A DNA stretch of 8,144 nt from Chloroflexota bacterium (GTDB taxonomy: Bacteria; Chloroflexota; Limnocylindria; Limnocylindrales; CSP1-4). The translations under genes and the position numbers were made by a program. The notes below the pieces were generated by a model that did no database searches, had not been told where the DNA came from, and was given only the letters and a program-made list of their open reading frames with translations. This document shows positions 6,601-8,144 of this stretch, in pieces (positions within the stretch are counted from its first letter, which is position 1; each line of letters opens with the position of its first letter). The stretch covers positions 1 through 8,144 of the forward strand of contig JAICUV010000155.1 of NCBI GenBank assembly GCA_025935655.1, given 5' to 3'.

Positions 6601-6715
6601 ATCGGCACGGCCTGCCTAGGACCTTCGAATGCTTCCGCCGGGAGGTGCACCGGCGCACCTTCTCGGCTCCAGTGGTGTCGAGGGGCACCACGTCATGCGG
6701 TGCCGATGGCGCCGC
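6601..6715 (+). promoter_or_regulatory. candidate structured 5' leader with competing stems
   Basis: Complementary arms seen on the + strand: 6601-6608 with 6700-6707 (ATCGGCAC/GTGCCGAT, 8 bp, enclosing the others); 6636-6641 with 6650-6655 (CGCCGG/CCGGCG); 6643-6648 with 6655-6660 (AGGTGC/GCACCT); 6672-6677 with 6686-6691 (GTGGTG/CACCAC); 6697-6704 with 6708-6715 (GCGGTGCC/GGCGCCGC, one G-U, loop GAT). The enclosing stem and the last hairpin share bases and exclude each other, a layout seen in riboswitches. No known riboswitch consensus was recognised. Short arms also arise by chance in GC-rich DNA, so this is tentative. Confidence 0.3.
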
Positions 6716-6724
6716 GTCCAGACC

Positions 6725-6740
6725 AGAGGGGTGTTCTTCC
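6725..6740 (+). promoter_or_regulatory. ribosome binding site for the repeat protein
   Basis: AGAGGGG at 6725-6731 lies 9 nt before GTG 6741. In-frame GTGs at 6672 and 6675 fall inside a hairpin arm, lack a comparable site and would put extra polar residues before the signal peptide, so 6741 is chosen. Confidence 0.6.
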
Positions 6741-8144
6741 GTGTCCTTGTTCCGTCCGCCCGTGGCCGCGCGCCGATTCCTGGCCGCCGCGACCTCCGGC
6801 CTCATCCTCGCAGGCGTGCTCCTGCCGGGCGCGGTCCTGGCCGCACCGGGTGCGCCGCCCACCGTCGTCGACGACACGATCAGCACGACCGAAGACGTCG
6901 TCGCGACGGGCAACGTGCTCGCGAACGACTCGAACCCGGGCGAGGGGACCCTGAGCGTCACCGCGACCGGGCCGCTCTCCGCGTCCGTCGGCACCCTCGT
7001 GATCGCCTCCAACGGCGACTACACCTTCACGCCGGCGGCGAACTGGTTCGGGACCGCGACGACCACGTACAACGTGGCGAACGCGCGCCACACCCGGACG
7101 GGCAACATCACGATCACCGCGACCAACGTCGAGGACGGCCCGACCGCCAACGCCGACACGATCACCGTCAACGAGGACGTCGCGACCGACGTCACGTCGG
7201 CGATCCTCGGCAACGACACGGATCCGGACAACGATCCGCTGAGCGTGAGCGACGTCTCCGGCGCCACCGGCGGGACTGCCGACCTGGCCTCGGGCACCGT
7301 CACGTTCACCGCGGACGCGAACGCCTGCGGCTCTGCCTACGGCGGCTTCGACTACCAGGTCAGCGACGGCAACGGCGGGTTCTCCTCCGCCCACGCGACC
7401 GTGGACGTCACGTGCGTCAACGACGACCCGACCACGGTCGGCGACACGGCCTCGGGCACCGAGGACACGGACGTCGTGATCACGGCATCCGACCTGGCGG
7501 CCAACGACTCCGACATCGAGAACGACCCGCTCACCGTTACCGGCGTCTCCAACCCGACGAACGGCAGCGTGAGCCTGGACAGCGGCACGATCACGTTCAC
7601 CCCGGACGCGGACGTCTGCGGCACGGCCTCGGCCGGCTTCGACTACACCGTCGAGGACGGCAACGGCGGCAGCGCCACCGGCCACGTCGACATCGACCTC
7701 ACGTGCGTCAACGAGGCGCCCGTCGCCGCGCCCGACACCATCTCCGGCAACGAGGACACGGACATCACCGCCACGAGCGGCGACCTGACCTCGAACGACA
7801 CCGACGGCGACCCCGGCGACGTCCTCACCGTGACCGACGTCTCGAACGCGACCGGCGGCTCCGTGGCGCTCGACGGCGACACGATCGCGTTCACCCCGGA
7901 CGCGAATGCCTGCGGCTCGGCCTACGGCGGCTTCGACTACACGGTCGAGGACGGCAACGGCGGCAGCGACACGGCCCACGTCACCGTGGACGTGACCTGC
8001 GTCAACGACAACCCGACAACCGCCGGCGACACCGCCTCGGGCACCGAGGACACGGACGTCGTGATCACGGCCTCCGACCTCGCGACCAACGACGCCGACA
8101 CCGAGAGCGACCCGCTCACGGTCACGGGCGTCGCCAACGCCAGC
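6741..8144 (+). CDS. secreted cadherin/Ig-like tandem-repeat protein (3' end outside window)
   Basis: The frame is open for 468 codons from GTG 6741 to the right edge with no stop. Residues 1-34 form a signal peptide: basic start with Arg-Arg (11-12), hydrophobic core LAAATSGLILAGVLL, and a VLA-A cleavage site after Ala34. The RRFL sequence is Tat-like but not a full Tat motif. Tandem beta-sandwich domains of about 97 residues follow: a divergent first one (about 35-128), then 129-226, 227-323, 324-421 and a cut one from 422. Each typical unit contains an E-D start, an acidic turn of the type ND-x-D-x-x-x-DPL (likely Ca2+ binding), TFTPDA, GFDYTVEDGNGGS and ends in TCVN. This is the style of Cadherin-like/Big_9 domains and 'tandem-95' repeat proteins, usually extracellular adhesins or surface proteins. 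Cysteine pairs C196/C225, C293/C322 and C391/C420 suggest one disulfide per domain. The anchor (for example LPXTG or a C-terminal helix) is not visible. Confidence 0.88.
   Translation, partial: MSLFRPPVAARRFLAAATSGLILAGVLLPGAVLAAPGAPPTVVDDTISTTEDVVATGNVLANDSNPGEGTLSVTATGPLSASVGTLVIASNGDYTFTPAANWFGTATTTYNVANARHTRTGNITITATNVEDGPTANADTITVNEDVATDVTSAILGNDTDPDNDPLSVSDVSGATGGTADLASGTVTFTADANACGSAYGGFDYQVSDGNGGFSSAHATVDVTCVNDDPTTVGDTASGTEDTDVVITASDLAANDSDIENDPLTVTGVSNPTNGSVSLDSGTITFTPDADVCGTASAGFDYTVEDGNGGSATGHVDIDLTCVNEAPVAAPDTISGNEDTDITATSGDLTSNDTDGDPGDVLTVTDVSNATGGSVALDGDTIAFTPDANACGSAYGGFDYTVEDGNGGSDTAHVTVDVTCVNDNPTTAGDTASGTEDTDVVITASDLATNDADTESDPLTVTGVANAS
7125..8144 (+). repeat. tandem ~291-294 bp coding repeats (3 full, 1 partial)
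   Basis: Unit boundaries set at the AAC codon of the recurring Asn-Asp/Glu junction are 7125-7418 (294 bp), 7419-7709 (291 bp), 7710-8003 (294 bp) and 8004-8144 (cut by the edge). Units 2 and 4 resemble each other most, with a 38-bp identical block at 7449-7486 and 8034-8071. Units 1 and 3 share the NACGSAYGGFDY segment almost base for base. The array therefore alternates with a ~585-588 bp super-period. It continues beyond the window. Confidence 0.9.

Larger units (their letters stand above)
6426..6740. other. intergenic region and probable leader of the repeat protein
   Basis: This 315-bp region has no supported gene. After the hairpin at 6430-6459, the stretch 6460-6600 shows nothing I can assign. 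From 6601 to 6715 there are several overlapping inverted repeats (listed separately), followed by a Shine-Dalgarno sequence at 6725-6731. No convincing -35/-10 pair was found. The promoter of the repeat protein gene should lie here because the hairpin separates it from the upstream gene. Confidence 0.55.

Noticed and set aside
6693..7979. 428-codon open frame on the - strand
   Set aside because: It is exactly antisense to the repeat protein and its Val/Arg/Asp-rich periodic text mirrors the + strand repeats. It arises from GC-biased third positions in a repetitive gene.
7125..8144. CRISPR array
   Set aside because: The repeats are about 291-294 bp, in frame, and encode protein domains. There are no short repeats with unique spacers.
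1..8144. tRNA, rRNA, insertion sequence or phage genes
   Set aside because: No cloverleaf, rRNA-like segment, transposase, integrase or terminal inverted repeats flanking a gene were seen.

Overview
This window comes from a high-GC bacterium (about 70% G+C by eye, strong G/C third positions, GTG and TTG starts alongside ATG). The gene set (a MarR regulator, paired ABC exporters, a DUF6544-like protein and a secreted cadherin-like repeat protein) would suit Actinomycetota or a high-GC Chloroflexota lineage. The sequence alone does not decide between them. All supported genes lie on the + strand. The many reverse-strand open frames are codon-bias shadows.

Layout. (1) Positions 2-877 hold the C-terminal part of an ABC-2 type permease cut by the left edge, followed by a weak hairpin. 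(2) Positions 878-1261 are non-coding. They hold a striking pair of GTTCGA-N6-TCGAAC dyads 35 bp apart and, further down, a plausible promoter. (3) Positions 1262-5576 form a compact operon: a MarR-family regulator and two ABC half-exporters, joined by 4-bp stop/start overlaps (TTGA, then ATGA). The first half-exporter has Asp for the catalytic Glu and Gln for the switch His. The second has a deviant signature motif but intact catalytic residues. This is the pattern of a heterodimeric exporter with one degenerate ATP site, as in LmrCD, BmrCD and TM287/288. The MarR protein probably senses a ligand and represses its own operon. (4) Positions 5694-6425 encode a 243-residue cytoplasmic protein with weak DUF6544-like character, followed by a 10-bp hairpin that probably ends the transcript. 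(5) Positions 6426-6740 are non-coding, and their second half is rich in overlapping, competing stem-loops. (6) From 6741 to the right edge runs a secreted protein with a signal peptide and tandem ~97-residue cadherin/Ig-like repeats, each complete typical repeat carrying a conserved pair of cysteines 29 residues apart. It is open at the right edge and its end is not visible.

No unambiguously new system is present. The items most worth a second look are the twin dyads before marR, the foldable leader of the repeat protein, and the alternating, cysteine-paired repeat array.
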